A stretch of DNA of 64,000 nucleotides from Sphingomonas vulcanisoli (GTDB taxonomy: Bacteria > Pseudomonadota > Alphaproteobacteria > Sphingomonadales > Sphingomonadaceae). Positions 35,914-44,782 of the stretch are shown here, in pieces. The notes beneath the pieces are model-generated. The model did no database searches and was not told the origin of the DNA. It saw only the letters and a program-made list of their open reading frames with translations. Position 1 is the stretch's first letter, and the number at the start of each line of letters is the position of its first letter. The DNA lies in assembly GCF_011761305.1 (NCBI RefSeq), contig NZ_JAAOZC010000006.1, positions 1-64,000 of the forward strand. The letters are read 5' to 3'. The position numbers and the translations under genes are program-made.

Positions 35914-36675
35914 CTACGCGGTTATCCCGATCAGCGAGAACTGCCGCCCATACCCCGGCTCGCCGCGATGCGTGGCGCGGCGGAAGCTGAAGAAATCGGG
36001 TTCGTTGGCGTAGGTGTCGAGGCCGAGCAGTTCCACCTGCGCCACGCCCGCGGCGGCGAGGCGGGCGGCGACATAGCCCTCGATATCGAACTGGTAGTGG
36101 CCGGGGCGGCCGTCGGTGAAGAAGCGGTCGTTTTCCGGATCGGCTTTGGCGAAGCGGCGGAAGAAAGCTTCGTCCACTTCGTAGGAGGTGCGCGCTATGC
36201 AGGGGCCGATTGCGGCGACTATTGCCTCGCGGTTGGCACCCAATTCCTCCATCCGCGCGACGGCCGCATCCGTGACGCCGCCGATCGCGCCCTTCCAGCC
36301 GGCGTGCGCCGCGCCGACGACGCCCGCCGCCTTGTCCGCCAGCAAGACGGGTACGCAATCGGCGGTGAGGATGCCGATCAGTGTGCCTGGACGATCGGTG
36401 ACGATGGCATCGGCGTGGGGGCGCTGATCGTCGGGCCAGATGTCCGCGATCACGGCGTCGGCGGAATGGACCTGGTGGAGCGAGGCGAGGGTGGCGCCGG
36501 GCAGCACGGCCTCTACCGCCAGCCGCCGGTTTTCGAGAATCGCCGCGCGATCGTCATCAGAGCCGAGGCCGACGTTGAGGCCGGCATACAGCCCGGTCGA
36601 GACGCCGCCCTTCCGCCCAAGAAAGCCGTGCGGCACGCCGTCGAGCAGCCCCGATCGGAAGGGGCGGACGCTCAA
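35914..36675 (-). CDS. pgeF: peptidoglycan editing factor PgeF (laccase-domain, YfiH family)
   Basis: The protein is about 253 residues when started at TTG 36675, which overlaps the upstream stop as TTGA; the longer open frame to 36849 overlaps the methyltransferase gene and is not expected. Motifs of the family are GFLGRKGGVSTG, LHQVHSAD, LTADCVPVLL and GAAHAGWKG, carrying the His/Cys zinc-site residues. PgeF removes wrongly incorporated Ser/Gly from peptidoglycan precursors in E. coli; family members were earlier called polyphenol oxidases. It is the last gene of an lgt-midA-pgeF operon, an order seen in many alphaproteobacteria. Confidence 0.9.
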   Translation of the reverse strand: MSVRPFRSGLLDGVPHGFLGRKGGVSTGLYAGLNVGLGSDDDRAAILENRRLAVEAVLPGATLASLHQVHSADAVIADIWPDDQRPHADAIVTDRPGTLIGILTADCVPVLLADKAAGVVGAAHAGWKGAIGGVTDAAVARMEELGANREAIVAAIGPCIARTSYEVDEAFFRRFAKADPENDRFFTDGRPGHYQFDIEGYVAARLAAAGVAQVELLGLDTYANEPDFFSFRRATHRGEPGYGRQFSLIGITA

Positions 36676-37718
36676 AACCCCGCCAGGCGGGGCCAGCTGG
36701 AGGCGTGAATGCCGAGCACCTTGAACAATTCGCCCATCTCCTCCGCGTCGGTCAACCTCCGATAGGCGGCGCGTATCTCCTCCGCGCGATGCGGCGCACC
36801 GCGGGTCAGTGCCGCCGCGCGATCCGAGATGCCGAGGCGCACCAGCCATTGCCCCTGCTCGATCGGCCCTGAGAGATGCGCGCCGCCCTTGCGCGCTGCC
36901 TTCGCCAGCGCGGTGAAATCGACGTGCGCGGAAAGATCGCTGCTGCCCGGCCGCGCGAAGGGATCGGCGTAGGCATGGGCGTGGAGCGCCTGCAGCGTAT
37001 CGCCCGCTTCATGCCCATGGTGGCCATAATCGATCGCCAGCATCGCGCCGCCCTGGGCCGCCAGCCGCGCGCCGAGCGCCTTCATGATCGCCGCCGCCGT
37101 CGGGTTGCGTTCGACGATGCCGCCGGGATCGCCGTCGACGAGATGGTCGGGGATCTGCTTTTCCATCGGCTCATCGCCGGCCGTCGCCGCAAAACCCTCG
37201 GCGCCCCAGCCCACCATTCGCTCGCGCCAGCCCGAAAAGGTGCGGATGAACTGGCGCAGCGGCAGCGCATCGAAGAATTCGTTGGCGACGATCAGCAGCG
37301 GCAGATCGGTGGGCAGCGTCTCGATCGTCTCGTGCCATAAGGCGTTCGGTACGGCCCTGGCCTGCTTGTCGCGCAGCAGTGGGCTCGTTTCGATGAAATG
37401 CACCGGCGGCGCGAGGCCCGCCACCTCCATCGCCCTCAGTGCATCCTCGGCCAGCGTCCCGCGCCCCGGCCCCAGCTCGACATAAACGCAGTCCGGGCGC
37501 CCCGCCCGCTGCCAGGTATCGGCCAGCGCCAACCCGACGATCTCGCCGAACATCTGGCTGATCTCGGGCGCGGTGATGAAATCGCCCTTTTGCCCCAGCG
37601 GATCGCGCGTGGCATAATAACGGGCGTTGGCGAGCGCCATGAAGCGCTCGACCGTCATCGGCCCCTCCGCCTGGATCAGGCTGGCGATCTCGGCGGCAAT
37701 GTCAGACGACGGGGTCAC
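36672..37718 (-). CDS. class I SAM-dependent methyltransferase, MidA/NDUFAF7 family
   Basis: A 348-residue protein with N-terminal [15 protein letters not shown] and the SAM-binding glycine motif [13 protein letters not shown]. The mitochondrial homologue NDUFAF7 methylates an arginine of complex I; the bacterial role is probably similar but less known. It overlaps lgt by 4 bp upstream and pgeF by 4 bp downstream, so the three genes are translated together. Confidence 0.9.
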   Translation of the reverse strand: MTPSSDIAAEIASLIQAEGPMTVERFMALANARYYATRDPLGQKGDFITAPEISQMFGEIVGLALADTWQRAGRPDCVYVELGPGRGTLAEDALRAMEVAGLAPPVHFIETSPLLRDKQARAVPNALWHETIETLPTDLPLLIVANEFFDALPLRQFIRTFSGWRERMVGWGAEGFAATAGDEPMEKQIPDHLVDGDPGGIVERNPTAAAIMKALGARLAAQGGAMLAIDYGHHGHEAGDTLQALHAHAYADPFARPGSSDLSAHVDFTALAKAARKGGAHLSGPIEQGQWLVRLGISDRAAALTRGAPHRAEEIRAAYRRLTDAEEMGELFKVLGIHASSWPRLAGF

Positions 37719-38584
37719 TCCGTGAAAGGCTCGATCCGGACCTTTCGCTTATATGCAGTTAAAATGAAATAAACGCCGGCGATGACCATCGGCGCGGAGA
37801 GCGTCTGCCCCATGCTCAGGCCCCAGGGCAGGATGCCGAGCTGAACATCAGGTTCGCGCACGAATTCCAGCGCGAAACGGATCAGACCATAGCCGAGCAG
37901 GAAGGTGCCGAGCAGCAGGCCGGGCTTGTACCGGGCGTCGGTCCGCCAGAAGAGCCAGTTGAGCACCGCGAACAGCAGCAGGCCCTCCAGCGCGGCCTCG
38001 TAAAGCTGGCTCGGGTGGCGGGGGTAGGGGCCCGCATCGGCGCCGGGGAAGACGATCGCCCAGTGCACATCGGTGATCCGCCCCCATAGCTCGCCATTGA
38101 TGAAATTGGCGATCCGCACGAAAAACAGGCCGAAGGGCGCGCAGCACACCGAATAATCGCAGAAGCGCAACACCGAGAGTCCGTTGCGCCGCGCCACCCA
38201 GAACACCGCCAGCAACGATCCCACTGCGCCGCCGTGGAAGCTCATGCCGCCGTCCCACAGCCGGAAGGCCTGCAGCGGATCCTTGAGCATCCAGGGATCG
38301 TAGAACAGCACATATCCGATGCGTCCGCCGAGGATGATGCCGAGCGTGAGATAGAAAACGAAATCGTCGGCATGGCGCTTGGCCATCGGCGCGCCGGGCT
38401 GATCGAGCATCCTGGTCAGCCACCACCAGCCGAGCAGGATGCCGCCGATATAGCCGAGCGAATACCAGCGCACCTGAAGCGGGCCGACATGGAAGGCCAC
38501 CGGCGAGAGGCCGAGATTGACGAAATGGGTATAGCCCGCGCCGGGCGCTGCGGTGACGAGGCTGGCGAGGGCGAGGAGGCTCAT
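37715..38584 (-). CDS. lgt: prolipoprotein diacylglyceryl transferase
   Basis: A 289-residue polytopic membrane enzyme with about seven hydrophobic segments. The Lgt signatures [12 protein letters not shown] and [13 protein letters not shown] contain the conserved His and the Arg/Asn/Glu residues. It transfers diacylglycerol from phosphatidylglycerol to the lipobox Cys of prolipoproteins. It is the first gene of the operon with midA and pgeF; a large inverted repeat lies upstream. Confidence 0.96.
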   Translation of the reverse strand: MSLLALASLVTAAPGAGYTHFVNLGLSPVAFHVGPLQVRWYSLGYIGGILLGWWWLTRMLDQPGAPMAKRHADDFVFYLTLGIILGGRIGYVLFYDPWMLKDPLQAFRLWDGGMSFHGGAVGSLLAVFWVARRNGLSVLRFCDYSVCCAPFGLFFVRIANFINGELWGRITDVHWAIVFPGADAGPYPRHPSQLYEAALEGLLLFAVLNWLFWRTDARYKPGLLLGTFLLGYGLIRFALEFVREPDVQLGILPWGLSMGQTLSAPMVIAGVYFILTAYKRKVRIEPFTE

Positions 38585-38631
38585 GCGCGTCCACTAGCGG
38601 AGCGGGGGAGGGGCGGCAATTCGGCGAAATC

Positions 38632-38711
38632 CTGTGCTCCGGCGAAGGCCGGAGCGTTGGCGGCTATGTCGCGCTCTATCCGCCAGCGCTCCGGCCTTCG
38701 CCGGAGCACGG
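38632..38711. repeat. long intergenic inverted repeat (two 32-bp arms)
   Basis: The arm at 38632-38663 (CTGTGCTCCGGCGAAGGCCG...) is complementary, with few mismatches, to the arm at 38680-38711; each arm also contains its own internal palindrome CTCCGGCGAAGGCCGGAG. It sits between the PiuC-like gene and lgt, both leftward. It could be a REP-type element that also acts as a terminator for the upstream operon. Confidence 0.75.
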
Positions 38712-38718
38712 GGTCATT

Positions 38719-39390
38719 TTATAGCTCGGCCCATTGCCGCAGCAGATTGTGATACACTCCGGTCAGCCGGATGATGGCCTGATCGTCCTGGCCTTGCGCG
38801 CCCGCCAGCGCCTGGATCGATTGATCGAGGTCGAACAGGATCGCTCGTTTTCCCTCATCGCGCACCATCGACTGAATCCAGAAGAAGCAGGCCACCCGCT
38901 CGCCGCGCGTGATCGGGCTGACGTGGTGCAGCGTCGTCGCAGGGTAGAGGATCATGTCGCCCATGCCGAGCTTCACCGGCGCGCGCCCTTCGGCGACCAG
39001 TTCGCCGCCATCGTAACTCTCGGGATCGGAGAGGAAGAGCGTCGCGGAAAGATCGGTGCGGATGCGGAAATCGCTGCCCCGGCGGTGACGGACCGCACCG
39101 TCGATATGCGTATCGAAGGCGTCGCCGGGCCCGTAGCGGTTGAACAGGGGCGGAAAGACCTTGAACGGCAGCGCCGCCGCCACGAACACGGGCGATCGGC
39201 CGAGCGCGTCGAGCACTTTGCCGCCCAGTTCGATCGCCAGCGGAGCATCCTCCGGCAATTGGCGGTTGCGCTTGGCCAGTGCCGATTGGTGGCCCGAAGT
39301 GGCGTTGCCGTCGATCCAGTCTGCCGCGTCGAGCGCCGCGCGCATCGCCGATGCCTCTTCGGGGCTGAGCAGGGCGGGAATGACGATCAT
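38719..39390 (-). CDS. PKHD-type Fe(II)/2-oxoglutarate oxygenase, PiuC/YbiX-like
   Basis: About 223 residues from ATG 39390 ([13 protein letters not shown]), which overlaps the upstream stop as ATGA; the extension to 39438 reads out of the neighbouring gene. Iron ligands are His and Asp in FDTHIDGAV and a later His in [10 protein letters not shown], with the 2-oxoglutarate Arg in GERVACFFW. PiuC-like proteins are encoded beside catecholate siderophore receptors and are induced by iron shortage. Here it is the third gene after such a receptor and a Sel1 protein, exactly that context. Confidence 0.92.
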   Translation of the reverse strand: MIVIPALLSPEEASAMRAALDAADWIDGNATSGHQSALAKRNRQLPEDAPLAIELGGKVLDALGRSPVFVAAALPFKVFPPLFNRYGPGDAFDTHIDGAVRHRRGSDFRIRTDLSATLFLSDPESYDGGELVAEGRAPVKLGMGDMILYPATTLHHVSPITRGERVACFFWIQSMVRDEGKRAILFDLDQSIQALAGAQGQDDQAIIRLTGVYHNLLRQWAEL

Positions 39391-40118
39391 CGCTCGATCG
39401 ATCCTGATGCCATGAGGGTGGGCTGCGCCTGCAGCCACTGCTGGACCTGCGCCCTGAAACGCGGATTGCCCGCTTCGATCGCGCGGTCAATCCACGGCTT
39501 TGCGTCCTCAAGGCGGCCCGCATCGATCAGCATCCGCGCGTGATTGAACATCCCCCGAAAATCCCCGCCCTCCGCCGCCTGCGCATAGCAGCGCGCCGCC
39601 TCCGCCATGTCGCGCTCCACCACCCAGCCATCCTCGTGAAAGCTGCCGATGAAGTTGATCGCCTTGGGATTGCCGGTGAGGTCCACCGCCTTGCGGAACA
39701 GCGCCAGCGCCGCAGGCCGATCCTCGGCCACGCCATGCCCCAGCGCCAGCAGGGTGCCGAGATTGTACATCGCCCAATCGAGGCCCCTATCGGCGGCGGC
39801 GCGATACCATTCGGCGGCGCGCGCCTTATCCACCGCCACGCCCCAACCGAGATCATAGCAGCGCCCGATCATGTTGATCGCCATGACGTGGCCCTGATTG
39901 GCGGCCTTCCAGAACCAGCCGACGGCAGCCTGCTCGTCCTTCAATACGCCGTCGCCATCCAGAAGCATCTGGCCGTAGATTGCCTGCGCCTCTGACAGAC
40001 CCGCTTTCGCCGCCGCCAACACAAAGGCGGCCCGCTGGTGAGGCGGGCCGCTAAGCCGGCGGGCGATTTCGTCCGCCGGCAGGGCATCGAGTGCGTCTAG
40101 GGAGGGGTCTGCACTCAA
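39387..40118 (-). CDS. Sel1-like tetratricopeptide repeat protein
   Basis: A 243-residue protein made of Sel1-type repeats (for example [20 protein letters not shown] and [22 protein letters not shown], about six copies between residues 35 and 210). Such solenoids bind partner proteins. Sel1 proteins are often encoded between a Fiu-like receptor and PiuC in proteobacteria, and both gene junctions here overlap by 4 bp. No signal peptide is evident, so it may be cytoplasmic. Function in iron uptake is unknown. Confidence 0.9.
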   Translation of the reverse strand: MSADPSLDALDALPADEIARRLSGPPHQRAAFVLAAAKAGLSEAQAIYGQMLLDGDGVLKDEQAAVGWFWKAANQGHVMAINMIGRCYDLGWGVAVDKARAAEWYRAAADRGLDWAMYNLGTLLALGHGVAEDRPAALALFRKAVDLTGNPKAINFIGSFHEDGWVVERDMAEAARCYAQAAEGGDFRGMFNHARMLIDAGRLEDAKPWIDRAIEAGNPRFRAQVQQWLQAQPTLMASGSIER

Positions 40119-42634
40119 TAGTGGAAGCTCAGCGTCGCGAAGGCCGAGCGGCCCGGCGCCTCGGTCGCATAGTGCGAGCTGTAGGCCTGGCTGAAGTAGC
40201 GTTTGTTGGCCAGATTGTTGATGTTGACGCTGAGATCGAGCTGCTTGGTGAGCTTGGCGCCGACGCGGGCATCGAAGCGCCAGTAGCCGGGGACCGATCG
40301 CGCGATCGTGCTGGTGGCGGGCGTCACGGTGATCACCCCGGCGGGGGTCTGCGATGCCTTGGTGTTGTTCGCATAGCCGCCATAGACGCGGCTGGTGTAG
40401 AAGGCGCCGCCGCCCAGGCTGAAGCGCTTGGTCAGCTGATAATTGGTCCAGATCGTGAAATTGTGCTTGGCGGTCTGCGGGAATTGCTTGCCGGTATTGA
40501 CCGAGGGCACCGCGATCGTGGTCGCCGCCGCAGCGCCGTTGGCGGCAACGGTCAGCGAGGTGAAGCCGCCGTCACGGATCTTGGCGTCCAGATAGGAATA
40601 GCCGCCGAAGATCGCCCAATCCCTGGTGACGTTGCCGTTGAAGCCGATCTCGAAACCCTGGCTGCGGCGCTTGCCGATGAAGGCGACGGTGTTGGCGTCG
40701 ATGGTGACGCGCGCATTGGTCGTCTCGGTGCGGAAGATAGCGGTGTTGAGCGCGAGGGCGTTGTCGAGCAATTCGATCTTGCCGCCGGCCTCCAGCGTCT
40801 TGCTCCGCTCCACCTTGAGCGAGTTGAAGATCGCCAGCGCGGTGGCCGTCGTCGTCGTGCCCAGGCTGTTCTGCTCCTGGCCTTCACCCACCAGACTGTT
40901 CGGCGGCGTCGCAGAGGTAGCGTAGGTCACATAGAGGCTGCTGTTCCTGGTCGGCTTGAAGATACCCGCAGTCTGATAGGTCCAGAAATCGTCCTTGCGC
41001 GCGAGGAAGATCGGCGCCGAGGTCAGTGTGCCGCCGGTCTTCACGCTCGATCGGAAATTATCGTAGCGCAGCCCCAGGTTGAGAATGAATTTCTCGCCAA
41101 ACTCGATCGAATCGAAGGCATAAGCGGCCTTGGTCGTGCCCTTCGTGGTCGTATCGGCATAGTTGGGGCTCTTCACGATCGGCGTGGTCACCGTCGAGGT
41201 GTCGCTCGTGTAGTTCACCCAGGGATCGTCGGGATTCGGGTTGAACACGCTCGTGCAATAATAGCGCGCGATCGTAGTGGTGTTGCAGCGCGGGCTGATC
41301 GTGGAGCCGGTCGCCAGCACATAGGTGCCGCGCCGCGCGGTCTCCTGATTATATTCCAGCCCGGCGGCGATGCTGTGGCGGGCGATGCCGGTCTTGAACT
41401 TGGCGGTCAGGTCGATCGCATCGGCCAGCGTATCGGTCTTGCCCTGGCGCGTGTTGGCGCGCCGCCAGACATAGCCGCCATTGGTGAAGTTGGTCACGCC
41501 AGCGGTGGTCGTGTTGGTGGCCGTGGTGCCGGTGACGTTGCCCTGGCTGTCATCGGGCTGGGTGTAACTGTAGCCCTGCCAGGTGTGATCGAAGCGCGCG
41601 GTGTTGCGGATCGTGATGCGGTTGGTGATGTCATGCTCGATGCGCAGCGTCGCCTGATCCTGATTGGATTTGCGGAAATCGCGATCCTTCAGGCCATAGA
41701 AGGTGTTGGGCGAGACCTTGCCCGTCACCCCGCCCAGCGTGGTGAGCGTGCCCACCGTCGCCGGCTGGCTGTAGCTGTATCCGGCAGGTGCGTTGCAGAC
41801 GGTCGCCGAGCAGACTGTGGCATAGGGCATGCCGCTATCGGGCAGTTCATTGCTGTGCAGGTGATAGTAAGAGGCGGTCAGCCGAGTCGGCGTATCGAGG
41901 CCCACGGTGATCGAGGGCGATACGCCCCAGCGCCTCTGCCAGATCGCATCGCGGCCGGCGACGTCCTGATCGTGAACCATCGCCGCCAACCGCACGCCGA
42001 CCGTCGGCGCGATTAGCTGGTTCACGTCGAGCGTGGCGCGCTTGTAATCGGCGGTGCCGAAGCTGCCGTCGGCCTTGTAGAAATTTCCGGTCAAGGGCAG
42101 CTTGCTGACGATGTTGATCGTGCCGCCAGCCGAGCCGCGGCCGCCCAGCGTCGAATCCGAGCCGCGCACGACCTGGATCTGGTCGACTGCGAACACCTCG
42201 CGCGTCTGCGCGCCGATCGATCGGACGCCGTCGACATAGGTCGATCCCTGGCTGTCGAAGCCGCGGATGAAAGGGCGGTCGCCGATCGGATTGCCCCCCT
42301 CGGCCGCGCCGAAGGTGATGCCGGGCACGGTGCGCAGCGCATCGACCAGGCTGGCGGATCCGGTCTCCTTGATCACCTGCTCGCCGATCACGACGATCGA
42401 ACGCGGCGTATCGATCAGTGGCGCGACGAACTTCGGATTGACCGCCTCGGCCTTGTAGCCGCTGGTATCGATCGCCGTGTCGGTCACGGTAACGCCCTGA
42501 AGCTCCACCTCTTTCTTGGCGGGTTCGGTCTGCGGCGCGGTCTGCGCCAGGCCGGGTGCCGAGGCGATGAATCCGATGCAGGATAGCGCAAGCAAGCTGG
42601 CGCCGCTCTGGGCGGCTACGGCACGGTCTTCCAC
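40115..42634 (-). CDS. TonB-dependent siderophore receptor (Fiu-like)
   Basis: An 839-residue outer-membrane receptor. A signal peptide (ending about residue 31, GLAQT) is followed by a plug domain with RSIVVIGEQVIKETGS and RGFDSQGSTYVDGVR, and a beta-barrel ending FATLSFHY. It imports ferric siderophores using TonB energy. It heads an operon with the Sel1 and PiuC-like genes, the typical Fiu-PiuC order. A Fur-box-like sequence at 42681-42700, about 50 bp upstream, suggests induction by iron shortage. Confidence 0.95.
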   Translation of the reverse strand: MEDRAVAAQSGASLLALSCIGFIASAPGLAQTAPQTEPAKKEVELQGVTVTDTAIDTSGYKAEAVNPKFVAPLIDTPRSIVVIGEQVIKETGSASLVDALRTVPGITFGAAEGGNPIGDRPFIRGFDSQGSTYVDGVRSIGAQTREVFAVDQIQVVRGSDSTLGGRGSAGGTINIVSKLPLTGNFYKADGSFGTADYKRATLDVNQLIAPTVGVRLAAMVHDQDVAGRDAIWQRRWGVSPSITVGLDTPTRLTASYYHLHSNELPDSGMPYATVCSATVCNAPAGYSYSQPATVGTLTTLGGVTGKVSPNTFYGLKDRDFRKSNQDQATLRIEHDITNRITIRNTARFDHTWQGYSYTQPDDSQGNVTGTTATNTTTAGVTNFTNGGYVWRRANTRQGKTDTLADAIDLTAKFKTGIARHSIAAGLEYNQETARRGTYVLATGSTISPRCNTTTIARYYCTSVFNPNPDDPWVNYTSDTSTVTTPIVKSPNYADTTTKGTTKAAYAFDSIEFGEKFILNLGLRYDNFRSSVKTGGTLTSAPIFLARKDDFWTYQTAGIFKPTRNSSLYVTYATSATPPNSLVGEGQEQNSLGTTTTATALAIFNSLKVERSKTLEAGGKIELLDNALALNTAIFRTETTNARVTIDANTVAFIGKRRSQGFEIGFNGNVTRDWAIFGGYSYLDAKIRDGGFTSLTVAANGAAAATTIAVPSVNTGKQFPQTAKHNFTIWTNYQLTKRFSLGGGAFYTSRVYGGYANNTKASQTPAGVITVTPATSTIARSVPGYWRFDARVGAKLTKQLDLSVNINNLANKRYFSQAYSSHYATEAPGRSAFATLSFHY

Positions 42635-42680
42635 GTCTTCCCCTTGAATATGTCAGGTCTGAATTGTTCGTGGAGCCGCT

Positions 42681-42700
42681 ATTGCAAGTCATTCTCATTA
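42681..42700. promoter_or_regulatory. candidate Fur box upstream of the siderophore receptor operon
   Basis: ATTGCAAGTCATTCTCATTA (reverse complement TAATGAGAATGACTTGCAAT) resembles the Fur consensus with its TGAGAAT and TTGCA halves. It lies 47 bp before the receptor ATG, right for blocking the promoter. A Fur-family gene is encoded at 50651. Confidence 0.65.
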
Positions 42701-42729
42701 GTGTCAACCCCGCCGAGCCGACTTTGTCA

Positions 42730-42753
42730 TCGCGATATGGGCGACCTTACTGA
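42730..42753 (+). repeat. 24-nt dispersed repeat, copy 1
   Basis: TCGCGATATGGGCGACCTTA plus CTGA occurs here on the plus strand and, identically, on the minus strand at 58343-58366. This copy lies 3 bp beyond the stop codon of the ribbon-helix-helix gene. The shared part contains ATGGGCGACCTTACTGA, the start of a tiny frame. Its meaning is unknown. Confidence 0.85.
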
Positions 42754-42755
42754 AG

Positions 42756-43004
42756 TTATCGGGGAGGGTGCTCGTCCCGCGCTTTTTCGAACAGCCAGAC
42801 GCGAAGCGCGCTTGCCAGATTGGCGGGCTCGGGATCCAATATCCGCTCGGCGTCGATCCGCGCGACCAGCGCACTCAAGGGCAGCCGCTCGGTCTCGGCC
42901 GCCGTGCGCAATGCGTCCCAGAAGATCGGCTCAAGGCTGATCGATGTGGCATGGCCCGCGATCATCACCGATCGCTTGATCGGTCCGTTGCGCGCCGCCG
43001 CCAT
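42756..43004 (-). CDS. ribbon-helix-helix domain protein
   Basis: An 82-residue small protein with the RHH-type pattern KRSVMIAGHATSISLEPIFWDAL and LSALVARIDAER, similar to the ribbon-helix-helix (RHH_4) family of alphaproteobacteria. It probably binds DNA as a dimer or acts as a regulator; no toxin partner is adjacent. The gene starts 3 bp after the phaB stop, so the two may be co-transcribed. Confidence 0.85.
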   Translation of the reverse strand: MAAARNGPIKRSVMIAGHATSISLEPIFWDALRTAAETERLPLSALVARIDAERILDPEPANLASALRVWLFEKARDEHPPR

Positions 43005-43007
43005 CGA

Positions 43008-43730
43008 TCAATACATGTGCTGGCCGCCGTTGATCGACAGCGTCGATCCGGTGACGAAACCGGCATTCTCCGAGCACAGGAAGGCGACGCCGCGTGCGAT
43101 CTCATGCGCCTGCCCCAGCCGGCCAACCGGCACGCGCGCGACGATCTTTTCCAGCACCTCGGGCGGCACCGCGGCGACCATATCGGTGTCGATATAGCCC
43201 GGCGCGATCGCGTTGACCGTCACGCCGAACTTCGCGCCCTCCTGCGCCAGCGCCTTTGTGAAACCGTGGATGCCGGATTTGGCGGCGGCATAATTGACCT
43301 GGCCATATTGGCCCGCCTGTCCGTTGATTGATCCGATATTGACGATCCGCCCCCATTTGCGCTCGCGCATCCCCGCAAAGGTTGCCTTGGCCATGTTGAA
43401 GCAGCCGCCGAGATTGGTGTCGATTACCGCCTTCCAATCGGCATAGCTCATCTTCATCATCACCGCGTCGCGGGTGATGCCGGCGTTGTTGACGACGATG
43501 TCGATCGGCCCAAGCTCGGCTTCCACCTTCGCTACGCCGGCCTGGACCGCGTCGGGATCGGCCACATCCCATTTGAACGCGGCGATGCCCGTGCGATCGG
43601 TGAAGGCCCGCGCCTTCTCGTCATTGCCCGCATAATTAGCGGCGACCGAGACGCCCTGCTCCTTCAGCGCCATGCTGATCGCCTCGCCAATGCCCCGCGT
43701 GCCGCCGGTGACGATTGCTACTCGTGTCAT
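43008..43730 (-). CDS. phaB: acetoacetyl-CoA reductase
   Basis: A 240-residue SDR matching PhaB: cofactor motif TGGTRGIGEA, NNAGITRD, catalytic Ser in NIGSINGQAGQ and YxxxK as YAAAK, and the C-terminal GGQHMY typical of PhaB. It reduces acetoacetyl-CoA to (R)-3-hydroxybutyryl-CoA with NADPH for polyhydroxyalkanoate synthesis. phaA and phaC are not adjacent; the thiolase at 1999 belongs to the island. Confidence 0.94.
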   Translation of the reverse strand: MTRVAIVTGGTRGIGEAISMALKEQGVSVAANYAGNDEKARAFTDRTGIAAFKWDVADPDAVQAGVAKVEAELGPIDIVVNNAGITRDAVMMKMSYADWKAVIDTNLGGCFNMAKATFAGMRERKWGRIVNIGSINGQAGQYGQVNYAAAKSGIHGFTKALAQEGAKFGVTVNAIAPGYIDTDMVAAVPPEVLEKIVARVPVGRLGQAHEIARGVAFLCSENAGFVTGSTLSINGGQHMY

Positions 43731-43774
43731 TTACCCTCTCCCGTTGGCCGTTGCGCAAGGCTCAGCGCCTATGC

Positions 43775-44782
43775 CTAAGGAGCCGCGATCCAGCCTGCAA
43801 GCTCCCGGCGCAACAGCGTCTCGATCATCGCGATCCCTGTTGCGCCGTCGTTGAGGCACGGGAGGTAGGCAAAGCGTTGCCCGCCTGCGTCCAGGAAGCT
43901 CTCCTTTCCGCGGATCGCCAGCTCTTCGAGCGTCTCCAGGCAATCGGCGGAGAAGCCGGGCGCGACGATCGCGATATCGCGGATCCCGCTTTCGGCCAGC
44001 GCGGCCAGCGTTTTGTCGGTCGGGGGCTCCAGCCACTTTGCGCGGCCGAAGCGCGATTGGAAGGTAACGGTCACTTCACGCCCCAGCGCCTCGCCGAGCA
44101 GCCGCGCGGTTTTCTGGCAATGGCAATGATAGGGATCACCCAGCTCGAGTGTCCGCTGCGGCATACCGTGGAAGCTGAGGATCAGCGTCTCGGGCGCGAA
44201 ATCGAGCGTGGCGAGCGAAGCCTCGATACTCTCTTTGAGGGCCGTGATGTAGGCGGGATCGTCATAATAAGGCGGGAACGTACGGATCGCCGGCTGCCAG
44301 CGCATTCCTGCCAGAACCGCGAACGCGGCATCATTGGCGGTGGCGGTCGTCGCCGCGCAATAGTGCGGATAGAGCGGCGCGATCAGGATGCGCTCGCACC
44401 CGGCCGCCTTCATCGCGGCCAGCCGATCGGGGATCGCCGGCGATCCGTAGCGCATCGCATGATCGACGATCACGCCGTCGCCCGCGAGCCGCTCCGCTAA
44501 TGCTACGGCCTGCGCACGGGTGATCGCGGCGAGCGGCGAGCCGTCCTCGCGCCAGACCTGCGCATAGGCGTGCGCCGATTTCTTGGGCCGGGTGTTCAGG
44601 ATGATCCCGCGCAGGATCGGCTGCCAGAGCAGATCGGGGATTTCGACCACGCGCTTGTCCGACAGAAACTCGCCCAGATAGCGCCGCACCGCCTTGGGGC
44701 TGGCATCGTCCGGCGTGCCGAGGTTGATCAGCAGCACGCCGATCTTTGGTGCGGGGACGATGGGATGATCGGCGGGCTTCAT
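43775..44782 (-). CDS. hemH: ferrochelatase
   Basis: About 335 residues from ATG 44782, which overlaps the upstream stop as ATGA; the much longer frame to 45088 is an overlap with the neighbouring gene. Motifs VLLINLGTPDDA, the metal-site His in SFHGMPQR and GFSADCLETLEE (conserved Glu) identify HemH. It inserts Fe2+ into protoporphyrin IX in the last step of haem synthesis. Coupling to a molybdenum hydroxylase gene is unusual. Confidence 0.97.
   Translation of the reverse strand: MKPADHPIVPAPKIGVLLINLGTPDDASPKAVRRYLGEFLSDKRVVEIPDLLWQPILRGIILNTRPKKSAHAYAQVWREDGSPLAAITRAQAVALAERLAGDGVIVDHAMRYGSPAIPDRLAAMKAAGCERILIAPLYPHYCAATTATANDAAFAVLAGMRWQPAIRTFPPYYDDPAYITALKESIEASLATLDFAPETLILSFHGMPQRTLELGDPYHCHCQKTARLLGEALGREVTVTFQSRFGRAKWLEPPTDKTLAALAESGIRDIAIVAPGFSADCLETLEELAIRGKESFLDAGGQRFAYLPCLNDGATGIAMIETLLRRELAGWIAAP

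Noticed and set aside
37848-38594. 248-residue open frame on the minus strand overlapping lgt
   Set aside because: The other frame encodes a clear Lgt; this one is Arg-rich shadow sequence.
40091-42016. 641-residue open frame on the plus strand
   Set aside because: It is antisense to the siderophore receptor, low in complexity and without any recognisable domain.
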